DNA of 64,000 nt from Diospyros lotus (lineage: Eukaryota > Streptophyta > Magnoliopsida > Ericales > Ebenaceae). Below, piece by piece: positions 22,501 to 34,603 of this stretch; the first letter of the stretch is position 1, and the number at the start of each line of letters is the position of its first letter. The DNA is taken from NCBI RefSeq assembly GCF_014633365.1, contig NC_068347.1:14351655-14415654 (forward strand). The letters run 5' to 3'. The notes beneath the pieces were generated by a model. That model worked only from the letters and a program-made list of their open reading frames with translations, did not search any database and was not told the DNA's origin. The translations under genes and the position numbers were made by a program.

Positions 22501-22801
22501 TTTCTTTTTTTTCTTCTTCGCCTTCTTCTGTCTCCCTCTCTCGCTAGTTTTCTCTCTCTATAACACCAAATGTAGATCAGAAGTCATAAAAACCCCAGCG
22601 AGCAGAATGCCCTGCCAGCCGCTCACAGCGCCTCGCCCCTACCCGCCTGTGTGTGTTTGTATGTGTATATATGTATGTGTGTGTGTTTGTGGGTGGGAAA
22701 AATTTTAATCTCAACCATCAAATGTATCAGAAATGATCCCAACCATTGAAATGTCTCAAAAGTGAAACATTTTCAAAAATCATCTTGTTTTATTATATAG
22801 A
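19586..22801 (-). mobile_element. Helitron carrying a captured H+-ATPase gene fragment
   Basis: On the minus strand the 5' end is tctatataataaaac (22801) and the 3' end is a CTAG (19586-19589) preceded by a hairpin, ccgtgtctttagacac, about a dozen bases inside. It lies between A and T, the Helitron target. Similar 5' and 3' ends occur at 37661-38928 and, in the other direction, at 50408-53607. No Rep/helicase gene is visible, so it is non-autonomous. Inside are AT-rich sequence, a tcgggaaccc-type block near the 3' end (19960-20090), a GC-rich block (21985-22180), the ATPase exons (22292-22497) and a TG/TA microsatellite (22640-22690). Confidence 0.85.
22292..22497 (-). pseudogene. plasma-membrane H+-ATPase exons 1-2, captured fragment
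   Basis: On the minus strand an ATG at 22497 opens MGEKSEVLEAVLKETVDL (22497-22444). A 98-bp intron with GT and AG ends follows (22443-22346), then ENIPIEELFG, a stop, and NKLKEKK (22345-22292), then a GT donor. This matches the cytosolic N-terminus of plant P-type H+-ATPases of the AHA family, which pump protons out of the cell. In the family a segment of about 22 residues lies between ENIPIEE and the FGxNKLEEKK motif; it is missing here, and a TAG stop is present. The purine-rich stretch upstream of the ATG looks like the source gene's 5' UTR. The fragment is a pseudogene inside a Helitron. I recognise no later exons. Confidence 0.82.
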
Positions 22802-23172
22802 TATATGTGTATGTATACAAGGCCTCCACGCACAGCCCTCGTTCACAACTTCACACCACTTCACGCACATATATATAATATATAATATATAATATATTAT
22901 TAATTATATGAACTTTAATTATATTATAATATTAATTATTTATAATATTTATTTTTATTTATATTATAATATTAATTTATAGTATTAATTTTGAAATTAA
23001 CTTTATAATATCTTATTTTTTATTTTTTAACCCAAACACTAAGTAATATTCTTATAAAATAACAAGAAATACTAAAAATTAAATATATATATATATATAA
23101 AGTAAATTCAAAACACTAGACAATTCTAGGTAAAACACATAAAATACTAAAAACACTACTCAATTGTGATCA
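22802..23172 (-). repeat. 5' LTR of the Athila-like element, distal part
   Basis: AT-rich sequence from the Helitron edge to gatca at 23172, which mirrors the tgatc at 7559. It would be the U3 start of the LTR on the minus strand. The assignment rests on continuity across the two insertions and on the inverted ends, so it is an inference. Confidence 0.5.
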
Positions 23173-23699
23173 ATAAATGTGTAAATAAATTCTCACATCA
23201 CTTCCTGATCTCTTTCGGCCCTGGGCCTTCTTTACGGGCTACAGCTTGTTCTCAGGTGCCGATCATCACACGAGCCTTTGTTCTGTCTCCGCCTCCTATA
23301 AACTTACCAGCGGAGGTGGCTTTCTTTGACCAGCTTCTCAATCTAATCTTTGAGGGTAGTACATTCTTATGTCATGTGATCAAACATATGATTTTAATCA
23401 CATCGCTTGATGGTGTCCACATTGGGGCTGGAGTTAAGCCGAGCTCTAACCTCAAGAAGTGGAATTATCCTCCAATTATACACTTATTGGAAGATCTGAT
23501 CTCTCCTAGTTGTCAGCATGGTATAAGCATCGTAGCACAATCAGGATGGCTTGGGTTCCCTAGCTGGCTCTCTTTGCCTCCTGTCCTTGTCCCTGTTCTC
23601 TCTTTTGTGACTGGCTCTCTCTCCGGGTGGTGATGATGCTCAATGGATAGACCTAACCGCTAGTTTGGTTGTGGTTGGACCTGTGACTGGGAGCTACTA

Positions 23700-24488
23700 T
23701 GTCTAGCGGCCGACATTTCTTCCACATTTATATAACTGGCTTCTCGCACTTAGAGCTCATCAAGGTCGGCGGGAGGCTTCCAAGACAGAGAATAGGTGAA
23801 GGGCCTGGGCTTGAGCCTCGCCATGATGGCGTGAAGTGAGACAAGCAGATTAAGATCCCTAATTTGGATGGCCTCCTGGTTGAACCGGTGCATGAAAGTT
23901 TGGAATGGCTCGTTTTCTCCTTGCTTCATGTTAATGAGGCTGGACGAGTATTTATGATGAACTCGGTTAGTGGAGAAATGGGCAATGAAGCATGTGGCGA
24001 GCTTGGAAAAGTCGTGGATGAAACCTGGTTCCAAAATGGAGAACCATCGCAATGAGGACTTCTTTAATGTGTTAGGCAAAGCTCGGCACATGATTGGATC
24101 AGTTTCCCCATTTAACAACATCAAAGAGTTGAACATTGTTAAGTGCTCCTTGGATCAATGGTTCCTTCATACAACTCCAATGTGTTAAGAAGGCGGAATC
24201 CTTCTAGCAAGGGGACAAAGGTGATGAACTCCAAAAAAGGGTGGCTCAAAGTGTACAAGGATGCCGACAGTGGGAAGCAAGAGTGTGAGTGGCCTAAAGC
24301 TGTTGGTGACGATTGACTTTTACATCGTTGTCAACCCATTCATTGCGCTGGTCACGTTGTTGGTTACAGGTTAGCTCGATAACTTGATCTTGAAGCTGTG
24401 GAATAGTTTGGAAGAGAGCCTCCATGGTTGCTAATTTTTTTGGTTGATGGTTGACCGTGGTATTCAGAATCTCCTGGTTTAGGGCCAT
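23700..24488 (-). pseudogene. Tat-like gypsy gag, broken
   Basis: The start ATG at 24488 gives MALNQEILNTTVNHQPKK, with a Gln-rich stretch after it. The frame stops at 24294. A shifted frame continues with LELYEGT near 24150, then 24136-23750 has TDPIMCRALPNTLKKSSLRW, FIAHFSTNRVHHKYSSSLIN and ENEPFQTFMHRFNQEAIQI, the conserved retrotransposon_gag block. The tail (23750-23440) is charged and low in complexity, with stops. The protein would be the particle-forming Gag. At least one frameshift and several stops make it a pseudogene. It differs from the gag at 13150, so the two belong to separate families. Confidence 0.82.
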
Positions 24489-24573
24489 GTTGTTGTAACT
24501 TCTGGTTCTGACTATGGATAATTTGCAAAGAAGACTAAGGATTCATCTTGTGGGGTAGGTAAGTTTTGCTTTG

Positions 24574-24590
24574 CCCTACAGTGGGCGCCA
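24574..24590 (-). other. primer binding site of the Tat-like element
   Basis: The minus strand reads tggcgcccactgtaggg, a primer site common in Tat-lineage gypsy elements, two bases inside the LTR that starts at 24593. Confidence 0.8.
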
Positions 24591-24605
24591 AATGTTCCTT
24601 CCAAC

Positions 24606-27070
24606 TGTAACGCCTCGCTCCCACTTACGGGTGTTACTCGTGAACAATCACCCGAATTGTTCACCTGCCCTGCCTTTGGTGAAGGGTGGACCATGTTTTA
24701 AGACGAAACGCCCTAGGTGGGAACTAGGCTCGTCCTTCCCTTCGTTGAACCCCAGGATTCACTAGCAGAATTAGGCTTTAGCCACACCGCATTGGCTATA
24801 AAGAAAATCTCATTCAGACGCCCAATCATCATTTTCTCAATTATTTTTAATTCTTTTCCCATTCAAGAATTTTTACCGGGCTCCATAAAATCACCATTTA
24901 AATCAATCCATTGATTGATTACCAATTTTTGAGAAAAAACGCATCATTTTCAATTTTTCAAAATTTCGGCATTATTCCCAAAAATGCCCGAAATATCCCT
25001 TTATTTTGAAAATTCCTCCAGGGCCCAAAATCAACTAAGAAATGCCCCTGCTTCTCCCAAAAATCCAATTTTTTAAAAAAAAATGGTCGGCGAGGCCCGC
25101 TGGCATGCCGGGGCCCCCGCGGGGCGCTAGTCGCGCCTACCGCACGCCCACGCGCGCCCAGCCGCCCAAGCGGCCCTGCATGCGCGTACGGGGCTGCAAT
25201 TGCCTCTTCACTTTTTTCTTTTTTTTTATTTGGGCTTCCTAACCCATTTTTTCCAGAATTCAAATTAATCAAAAATACTTCACATTCATTCTGATTTTGC
25301 CTCTAATTCTCCATAATTAAGGCTTAATCCACTTCTTTGATGATTACACAACATACATCAAAATCTCCTTCCATTTCACACATGAGCCTTACACAACCTA
25401 TTGTTGCTCACATAACAACATCCATATATAAATACCACACATGATCAACAACAACAACAAATAGGCTTCCCTAAGCTATAAGGTCACAAATAAAATAATC
25501 ACATGCCTAGGCTTCTTTAAGCCTTAACTTTACAACAAAAATAAAGGAAATATACACCAAGAGCTTCCAACCACAAGCTTGCAACTTTCCCTTTTTCTCT
25601 TGACACAAGAACAACCTACAAGGGGAGGATAAAACCTTATGAGCCACAAAGCTCAGTAAGGGTGCATATGCAAAGTAAATACAAGCATAACAAGTCTATG
25701 TAATGGCAAATGCATGCAAGCATGATTAGGTTATTCCATCCTCATAACCCAACATGGTTTGAGGCATTAACCTACCACTTCTTTCCCACCCCCATGACCA
25801 TAGGTCTCGTGTACAAGTAAAGAATGCAAAGAGATACATAAAAATTTATGCAACCTACTTACAATGCAATGCAAGGCCTCCACCACATGGGGCCATCCCT
25901 TACCTCTTCTTAAATCCTTAAATCTTCATTTCAAGAGAGCTTTCATCTTCATTTTCTCCCATCTAGGATGGCATTCAAACAAAACTCACTTTCTTTGCAT
26001 ATAAGAACACTAAATAAAGAAAAGAAGAATGCACTTACTTGATTTCTTTCTCTTCTTCTTCTTCATTTCCTCTCATCTCTTCTTTCTTTCGTTCTCTCAA
26101 CAAATGGCCAAAGGGAGACAAGTCTTCCACACTTGCCATTTTATACTACCCTTTCCCATTTTCAAGAATGGATCTCCACCATTCATTAAAAGCACAATCC
26201 ATGTGCTTAAGGAGAATTAAATCTCCACCATTCATTTTAAATAAACAAGCCTTCTCTCTTGAAGAAAATACAAGAAAGCACAATCCATGTGCTCCTTTCT
26301 TGATTAATCTCATCCATTGGATTAATTTGCCTTTTCAAGACTTAAAGCACAACCATTGGATCACTTGGAAATTTATTTTTATTTCCAATTAATTTAATGG
26401 GACTAATTTCACCCATCACATTTGAGAGACATAAATACTTTCTTATGTATTTAAATAAATCCCATAATTTCCAAAGCATTAATGCATGACTAATTTAATT
26501 TCTTTTTGGAATTTCTTTTAATCCAACCCATCATGCCTCTCTTTAAATGCTTGAAAGACTAATCTAATTTCTTTTGCATTTAATTTAATCTCTCCATTTA
26601 TACTTGAACAAAACTTTGCCAAGTGTCACTCTAAGACACAAACTTGGCTTCCAAGCTTCCATTTCCACCATCCATGTGGCATCACCACAATTATCCACCA
26701 ATTTAGGGAAAAATATAATTATTTTTATAAATAATAGCATATCCACCATTTTTTCAATATTCCATAATTAAATTCCTCTATGGAATTTATTCCAAAATTA
26801 CCAAAATACCCTTTATGAATTTATTAATCCCATATATCTCCACATAAATACCAAATTGGGATTTTTATTCACTTACACACCTAATTCCACATAGGAATTA
26901 TTTTTAATTTATCAAAATACCCTTTATTGGACTTCTCTACCCAAATTACCAAAATGCCCTTCTCATGGGCATTCTCAATCTCAATGATCCATCACCTTCT
27001 CAAGGGTATTTTTGGAAGTTTTCTTACTTCATTTTCTATTCTTTTAACACCGATTACACCGGGTGTTACA
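24606..27070 (-). mobile_element. chromovirus-like solo LTR
   Basis: It starts tgtaacgcctcgctccc and ends ggtgttaca. The target duplication ccaac is perfect (24601-24605 and 27071-27075). It is closely related to 57247-60130 and to 56305-61730 (other direction). A TATA box on the minus strand, gtataaaatgg (26146-26136), gives the sense direction. A GC-rich block at 25085-25200 and an A/T-rich U3 follow. No internal region is present. The small frames inside are not recognisable proteins. Confidence 0.9.
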
Positions 27071-27518
27071 CCAACCCAACGGGGTTGGTAAGATTGACTG
27101 CTACGGTGACGGAATGTCGTGATCCTGCAGGGGTTGTTGGCACCTACAAACACTCTGATGCTCAAGTCAGCGAGGGTTCAAAGTAAGGTTTGGGAAGAAC
27201 ATACCTTGACTTGTGATTAGGTTGGTTTATATAGAGGTGAGGGTGCCTTGTGTGTCGTCGACCATCATGGGAAGATAGGAAGTCGAGATACAATGTGGTG
27301 ATAAGAACCATCTCCAAAGATCTCAGATTTGATTGAGATTAGGAGTTGATCGAGAATTAGAGTGCGAGTTGCTCAAAGTCGATAAGATCTGTTACTAGTT
27401 TGAGGATCTCGGCTTGGATAGAAAGGTTATTGGGGTATTTTGGGCTGAGATCTAGCCCAAGGCCGGGCTCGGTGCTAGGCTTTGGGCCCTTACTCCAATG
27501 GATCAGTATGATCCAACA

Positions 27519-30500
27519 AACAAGCACAATATTGACAAGAAAAATAAATTATTTTCAACAAATGTGATTATAGAATTCTAATAACAACAAACCAAATTAA
27601 ACCCTAATTACACTTCTCATGGCATAATGAAACAAAGAGAAAAGAAAGAACACTTAGCCTTTAAAAAAAAATTAAGCTGCATAAAAAATTCAATTTCAAG
27701 AAAAAAAACATCTTTTTTATGTTATTTTTAGAGTAATTTTCAGTTTGTTGGTGATAAAAACATCTTTTTAAAAATTGATTTAATTGTATTTTTAAGTAGT
27801 ACAAGTTGTCTCTCTACTAGGGGGAAGCAATCACCAATTGCCCCAGAAAAAAAAGGGGGGGGGGGGGGAGGTCTTTTTTCTTTTTTTTTTTAGTGCTTTT
27901 GATTCTCATTCTATATATTGTTGAAGTTTCTATGTAGTCTCTATTCTATTTTTTTGATAGCAAAATTTTTATTTTATTACTTTATGTGTTGAAGTCAAAA
28001 AAGGGGTAGCCTTTTTGAAAAGAATAAAATAAAAGGAAAAAAAAGACAAAAAAAACAATTGAAATTAATTGAAAGCACTAAAGAAAAAATTAAAATAGTG
28101 AAAGAGAAAGCTGGCAACTAAATTGACATTTGGGGAGCAGAAAATTCTACAATAGAGGATTGTTGCACCAAACACGTTTTTAACGCGTAAAAAAGGTCCA
28201 TAAGTCTTCTCAATTCATTTGTTATTCATCTTTAAGTATTTCATTCTGATAGTAAAAAATAGAGAGTTAAAAATATTTAGAATATTTTTTTTATTTTTAA
28301 GACAGATTGTTATTATTTTTGAAAACTTCTAGTAGAATAGAGACTCATGATGTCAATTTTCTAATAGAATAGCGCCAATAGCAAAAAAATTATAAAATAT
28401 ATATATATATATTTATCAACTGATACTAGCAGGTGTAAGAAATTTCTCTTGTAAAAAGATTAAATATAAAATATTGCTATACTCAATTAATTCGTTGAAA
28501 TTAAGTCAAAAAATATCAAAAACTATATATAATGCTCCAAATAAATTTGCATTAAAAACTAAAAATGTTGTATTATGCAATTATTATTATTTAGAATGTT
28601 CGAGAAGGATAAAACTCAATCAGTTAAGTTAAAGATTATAATAGTATTTTAATCTTTCCACATCCGGAAACAAAAAAACGAAAAGACTTTAATATTTTAA
28701 AAATATTTTACTTTAGTGCTTTCAATTATTTTTTATTTTTTTTATTTTCTTTTTCGTAAAAAAAGCTGGCCCTTTTTTTGACTTCACCACATAAAGTAAT
28801 AAAATGAAAACTTTGCTATATATATCAAAAAAATAGAATAGGGACTAGATTGAAATTTGAACAATATAAAATATTATTATAATCAATCAGTTGAGTTAGA
28901 AATTATAATAATATTCTACTCTTTCCACATTCAGAAACAAAAAAATAAAAAGACTTTCTCGCCCACCACTCCCTATTAGAAGTACATTCGCAGCATTGGT
29001 CCCTCTTCCATTCAATTAACAGTAAAACATGTCTCAGTACATAAATTAATTGGTAAAGAAAGTATTCGTTGGGGTATTATTTTTTTGACTTTTAGATTTT
29101 GTATTTGAATTTGATCAAAAAAATAATTTAATAGGTAAGAAGTGATTTTAAAAATAAGAAATGCTTATTATTTTTACATTTATAATTATATTAGGGGTCA
29201 AAACTTACCCGTTGAATTTCTTTATTTATCTCTTTTATTAAAATCGTGAAGTCAAATTTTAGGGCATGCGTAATAATACAAAATTTATAAAAAAAACCTA
29301 AAAAAACATAAAAGAAAGTGACGAAAAGAACTAACGTTGCACCTACGTACAATAATAGATAGAATAGGGACTATTATATTAGTTCCCAGCTCACTGAATT
29401 CCCTTCTCCATCCACAGTAAGAAGCCCCCTAAAATAGTCTCATAATTACCTGTCCCTTAGCTTCAGTGCTTGGCCAATTTACGACCGTAATTTCTCTGCT
29501 TTCTCCTTCCCCAACGCTAATCATGGACTTTCTCTGCTTTTTCCTTTCCCAATGTTAATCATGACTTTCTCCTTCCCCAATGCTAATCATGACCTGCACT
29601 TCACTTCATCTACTTGCCTGCAAAGCAATTAAAATTGGACAGAAAATACTTGGCTGAAAATGAATTAAAATTGAAGAAAGGATCGAAAAGATAGGCGGAC
29701 AAGGCTGCTTCAAGCCTTCGGCGTGCAACGCGTGGCAGCCTCCAGCTGCCATTTGACTTCGATTTGGGTGCTCCAAACGGCGCCGTTTTGGCCTTCTAGC
29801 TGCTGGAAAATTCTAGCAATATCTTCTCCACAAAATCAGCTCCTCCAATGCGCTGCCTAAGGATCGATCCCAAGACCAGCCGCCCAGCGACCTCCTCAAT
29901 TATATACATACATACATGCTAACATTAATTTTAACTTATACTTCTACGCTTCCCTTCTTAAAAGTAATATAATTTCCAGCATTGCACGTCCCTGCCTCAA
30001 TCCTTAAAACCTTGCATACATGATTTATGGTGCATGAGAACAGAAATAAAAAATATTTTTAATAAAAAATAAAAATATAAAAATAAACATTATTTTAAAA
30101 AAAAATAGAGATAAATAGAATTTGAAATGAAAATAAAAAACGTTTCAAAAATAAAAAAATAACTCTTATAAAGTATTTCCGTGCAACATAACACACAACC
30201 ACCGGTCACCAACTTTCTTTCTGACACAACATATTAATTTTTAAATTATATTTTTTTAACCTAAGAAATTTCATAATTCTCATTTATTTCTCTCATTCTA
30301 AAATACATTAAATTTAATAATTTTCATTAATTTTCTCAAATCACAAATTTTCACTAATCCATCTTAAACTCGCAAATAACCAATAATCTTATCATGGACT
30401 CAATAATTAATTATTTTTTAAAGTCAAATATTACATTTTTATACCACACATTTTAAGTTATAGAAATATTTACTCATAGCGACCAACTATTGGGATAATC

Positions 30501-30702
30501 AAATAAAAAGCTTTACAGTTTTTTTTTCTTTTTAATGTCACTACTATAGTATACAAAAAAACCCGTTAATAATGTATGTAACAATAGACAAACAGACTAT
30601 TCCTGAATTTTTAACGTCATTCCTGATTCATTATTATTTTTTTTTTTTTTACTCTCTTCAGTTTTTTATTTGCATAAAAAAGAAGTTTAACAGTAATAGT
30701 TA
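27519..30702. other. AT-rich region without genes
   Basis: I see no coding sequence here. It contains a homopolymer tract of A then G near 27845-27868, an inverted repeat (27912-28870) and a direct repeat (about 28615-28690 and 28875-28955, tcaatcagttgagttagaaa type). There is also a three-unit 35-bp repeat of ctttctccttccccaatgct type (29499-29590) and one moderately GC-rich patch (29690-29890) with no clear open frame. Confidence 0.6.
27912..28870. repeat. inverted repeat, possible foldback or MITE-like element
   Basis: Arms of roughly 150 bp (about 27912-28082 and 28712-28870) are complementary. The left arm has tagtctctattctattttt and tttatgtgttgaagtc; the right arm has their complements in reverse order. 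About 630 bp of AT-rich sequence separates them. No transposase is visible and I could not fix the ends. Confidence 0.6.
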
Positions 30703-31260
30703 AATGGCTAAATATCATCAGGATAAATAGTTGAGAGAATTCTTTAAAATTGATTTATTTTAATGATGTATAGACCACCAACAGTCCTTTTATATATCTA
30801 ATTGAATGTTTTGGAAGATAAAAAAATGAGAAGTTACGTTCGCTAAAAAAAATTAATTATAATTTTAAGTTGCAAAATACTTCTCGAATTACGCCAACCG
30901 ATGGTAGGACATTAGGATTGAAAATCTGGTCACGTTTACTAAGATATCTAGATGTGTCTCAAGTCTCAACTTTTATTTTTAAAAATTGTCACCACAATCC
31001 CCAATTTTTGAAAATCCGGTCACATCTACCGCCATCTAGATCATTCATAAGTTACAACTATAAAATCACCGTCCTTTCAGCACCTATGACCATACCCCAC
31101 TGCCACCTCACCGTTATAAATCTTGTCAAGTAGATATAAGAGCAGTGAATCACATGCGGACTTCAATAGATATAGCAACACTCTTACTCACAAGAATTAA
31201 GTCACAAATTTGTAGATTTATATGCATATAAACCTAAAAAAAAAAAAAATAACTTTACTT

Positions 31261-31492
31261 GGGAGGCATTTGATTGAAGAATGAAAAGTGGGATGGTGGA
31301 ATTTTAATTCTCACCCCACCACCTAAGAATTTTAATTTCTTAATTTCAAAAAAAATCTCCACTTTTTGAACTAAAATGGAATTCGAATTTCATGAAAAAA
31401 AAAAATTTATTTGATAGAATTTTTTAAAATTTGGATGAAAATTAAATTTCACCCTCATTTTCCACTCTTATTAAACGCACCCTTACTATCAA
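31261..31492. mobile_element. MITE in repeat copy 2
   Basis: The element runs from gggaggcatttgatt to aaacgcaccc, with imperfect inverted ends extending about 45 bp. It is absent from the matching place in copy 1 (near 552). The flank ttact occurs on both sides (31255-31259 and 31493-31497), with one extra T on the left. Superfamily not settled; the gggtgcgttt end resembles Harbinger-like MITEs. Confidence 0.65.
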
Positions 31493-31740
31493 AGTTATAG
31501 AAATTTGTCCGCACTTACCTTACCTTTTCATTATGGCACCTTTAATGGGACGAAAAATCTTCACACCCAATGTCTCCAAATCGTTGCTATTGTTATGTTT
31601 TATTTTATTTTTATATTTTAAATTCAAATTGCTTTTAAAATAGTAAAAATAATAATAAGAAATAAATATTTAAATTGGGTGATAAAATAGGATTTTTAAT
31701 CCTCGTTTTGCCTCTCAAAAAGTCTTGGTCAGTTGTTGTC

Positions 31741-33719
31741 TGTTGTTGTAAAAAATACAACAATTAAAATTTGTGAGACAGGAATGCCGGAGTCGCGGTA
31801 GGGCAAGACAGATAGTTGACAGGTGTCTGCTTGTGGAAATGTACGTTGGGTAGCTCCCATCTCCGATTATCTAGCTGGGGTCTCAAATAAGCCCTCAAGG
31901 GCATTTTCGGTAGCGGATTAATCCAATTAGAAGTAATCTTCGGTCTGTTCAGGGCATAACTGCACTCACATAAACAAATTAGAAGGCACGCGGAGATTCC
32001 TCACTCGTGTATGCTCTCCAATGCTTAAGTCAGTACGTGTAGGAAAATAGTTACAATAAATGAATGATGTATTTAATAAATACAAATGAAATATCTATGT
32101 TGATAAGAAGGAGCCTAATCATAATATAATACCAGATATTGAGGGTGAACATGTGGGTTAGAAGTACTCAGATCGGCTTAAGAGGAATTTTCCCCGGAGG
32201 ACTGAACAGCTTAAGGAGTTCTCTGAGAGAATGTGAGTCTCACGGCGAGCTGCCAAAGCAGGTTATTAGCCTTTAGGGGGCCTATCCTGACAAAACTTCA
32301 GGTTATCATAGGATGCTTCCAAGCGTTATTTATTATTTTAAGAATTTTCATAATATTTTTGTGAGTGATTATTCCTTATTGAATATTAAGAGTCAAGGTA
32401 GTGCTTGGAGCCTTCGTGTGTAGTTTAATCGACTAAATGAGGGCTTTGGGGAAGTCACGTGGCCCAACCAAAATGGCTCATTTGGTTTTCGAGACATGGG
32501 GGGCACTAAATAAGTTTGGAAAATTCTAGGGCATTAGTGTAATTTCAAGAAATAGTAGAAGAATTACTATAAACTTAAAATATGCATACTATGAAATGAA
32601 CCATCACACATGAGGGATGGTCTTGGGCGCATGTGAGGGAGGCTTGGGAGCTGGGCGTCCTAGAATCGAATCATGCAGGACGTGCTGGGATTTTATCTCC
32701 CAGCAATTTTGGAGGCCCCAGGTGGCACGCGGCTACGCGGGGGCGCATGCCCATGCGGGCGCGCCTATGAGGCTACCGTGCGAATATGGGTGCTGGTAGA
32801 AGGAGCTTCAGACAGGAGGAATATCGCGTGCCACGTGGCATGTGCTGGCGATTTTCGGAGGAAAAACAAGGCGAAGGCAGCTGCCTCGGAAGGGAGAATT
32901 AGCGGGAAAAATATTGTTTTGGAAGGAAAATAATATCTTTTCGAAAGGAATAAAAATGATTGTTAGGAAGAAATTTATGTCACCACAAACAAAGATTAAA
33001 GCAAGTGTTGGATTCAAAGCCATTTCGAGTAACTCCTCAACCTAGAGTTCCACCGAAAGAAATAGGGGTTGCGGTAACTGCCAAATCTTCTACTGATACA
33101 TGGACAATTGTGTGGACCGATGAACTTACTAGTCTTGATTGTTACAAAGGAGGAATTTATGTCACCACAGACAGAGATTAAAGCAAGTGTTGGATTCAAA
33201 GCCATTTTGAGTAATTCCCCAACCTGGAGTTCCACCGGAAGAAGTAGGGGCCGCGGTAGCTATCGAATCTTCTACTGGTACATGGACAACTATGTGGACC
33301 GATAGACTTACTAGTCTTGATCATTACAAAGGTAATACCCATTTAGAAGGAATAAAAATGCTTGCTTTGGAAGGAAAATAATATCCCTTTCAAAAGGAAA
33401 ATACAAAGTCCTTCGGAAGGAAAATTCTAAAATGCTTCATGAAGAAATTTATGCCTTGAAAAGCGTGCTAAAAAAGATCCATTTACTATTCATTTATTGT
33501 GCAATTTATGGGGAATAGTGCCACATTTTCTCTTGAACCATTTTGCTCTCAAAATCATGAATATTTACATTATAAACGTTATTTACTACTTAATCATGGT
33601 TTATTCTTCAAAAAAAAAAACACTCACTTGGAATTACTCGTTAAAAATACACCCACTTGAATTTATTAATCATAAACACCCCAGGTGGATGTTTTTTGAA
33701 AAATCTATGGCACAACAAT
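31741..33719. other. 2-kb insertion of unknown type in repeat copy 2
   Basis: This stretch has no counterpart in copy 1. Its ends read tgttgttgt and gcacaaca, which could be LTR-like, but I find no clear target duplication. It contains a GC-rich patch (32610-32900) and a 182-bp tandem duplication. Frames inside are short and unrecognised. A solo LTR is possible but unproven. Confidence 0.4.
32979..33340 (+). repeat. 182-bp tandem duplication
   Basis: Two copies start with gtcaccaca at 32979 and 33161. Each contains gttggattcaaagccattt and acatggacaa. They differ at about a dozen positions. Confidence 0.8.
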
Positions 33720-33870
33720 ATTGGCATTTCTACAAAAATTGTTGCGTAAATTATCAATAGTAGTGTGAAAATTTTCTTATGTAATTAGGTGCAACCTTCC
33801 AAAAAGATTTAAGTGTAGTGTAAATGATTAACTTCATCAATAAGAAAAAATCCCAACTAGGGACGGATTT

Positions 33871-34603
33871 AGGGAGACAGGCATGGACTGTAGCCCGTGT
33901 TATCCTCAGCCCTAGATCTATCTTGTAGATCTGGTCTCTTTGAGGAGGGAGGAGGCTGAAACGGTCTATAAATTTGGGGACCAACTCTCCCCCAAATCCA
34001 CTTTTGGGTTCGCCTCCGATCTTAACTAGTCATCAATTCACATTGTACATCACAAAGTAAAAAATTTTCAAAGTAAAATTTCTCCTTGCATCATAAATTA
34101 TTTGCTCCATATGCTAAAACAAACCATATAAACAAAAACAACAATGAAGAGTTGATGATTGGTTGACTACACAAATGATACCAACTTTTAGGTCTTCAAA
34201 CTATCTATTTGAACACTAACCACAGTCTGAATGACAAGTTGAATACAAATGGTTTTTGATATCTTACAATGATGGTTGCCAAAGTAATAAAGATATTTGG
34301 TCCAATTAATTATTGCTTATGACCTGTTAATAATATCAATAATAATTAGGCTTGTCAGTCAAATGAACTATGGGATGTGACGGAGTAAACATATTTAAAA
34401 TTTATTGTGCGTGGCTTTTAGGTCAAATAAACAAACTGTCTAACTTGAAATAAGGTTGTTTTATATAAAAAAAAAAGAAAAAGAAAAATGGGGAGGAGGT
34501 TCAAATGTCAAAATGATAGTAATCAGATCCTGCATTATTCACAAGTTTGGGACTTTTTATGTGGGGGTATTCACACGCAAGGTCTTTCCCAGTCATGTAC
34601 AAG
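33871..34603. other. AT-rich stretch without recognisable genes
   Basis: I see no coding sequence, repeat or element end here apart from a short moderately GC-rich patch at 33880-34020. Confidence 0.5.

Larger units (their letters stand above)
958..23172 (-). mobile_element. Athila-like Ty3/gypsy retrotransposon, truncated, host of a nested cluster
   Basis: Read on the minus strand the order is 5' LTR (23172 down to 7559, split by insertions), primer binding site (7536-7552), leader, gag, protease and the start of reverse transcriptase. The element stops inside RT near 975, where it meets the dispersed repeat, so the rest of RT, RNase H, integrase and the 3' LTR are absent. The LTR ends form a short inverted repeat, tgatc at 7559 and gatca at 23172. 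The primer site has the tggcatcgttgc form, close to the site used by Athila and related gypsy elements. Four later insertions break it: 3120-4627, 5369-7268, 8534-19574 and 19586-22801. The Athila-like label is inferred from the primer site and gag/protease style. Confidence 0.75.
23173..27518 (-). mobile_element. Tat-like gypsy element, 5' part only
   Basis: Minus-strand order is 5' LTR (about 27518-24593, containing a solo LTR), primer site (24590-24574), then gag. It stops at 23172, where the Athila-like LTR begins, so pol and the 3' LTR are absent. Without the insertion the LTR is only about 460 bp, starting tgttccttcc on the plus strand and ending near ccaaca. The right edge is approximate. 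Confidence 0.65.
30703..33870. repeat. dispersed repeat, copy 2, with two insertions
   Basis: 30703-31740 and 33722-33870 match copy 1 (1-957) in order and direction, with many small differences. Copy 2 has a 232-bp MITE (31261-31492) and a 2-kb insertion (about 31741-33719) that copy 1 lacks. After about 33868 the two copies part company. Confidence 0.75.

Noticed and set aside
23166..23633. 155-codon plus-strand frame
   Set aside because: It is antisense to the degraded tail of a gypsy gag and has no recognisable motif.
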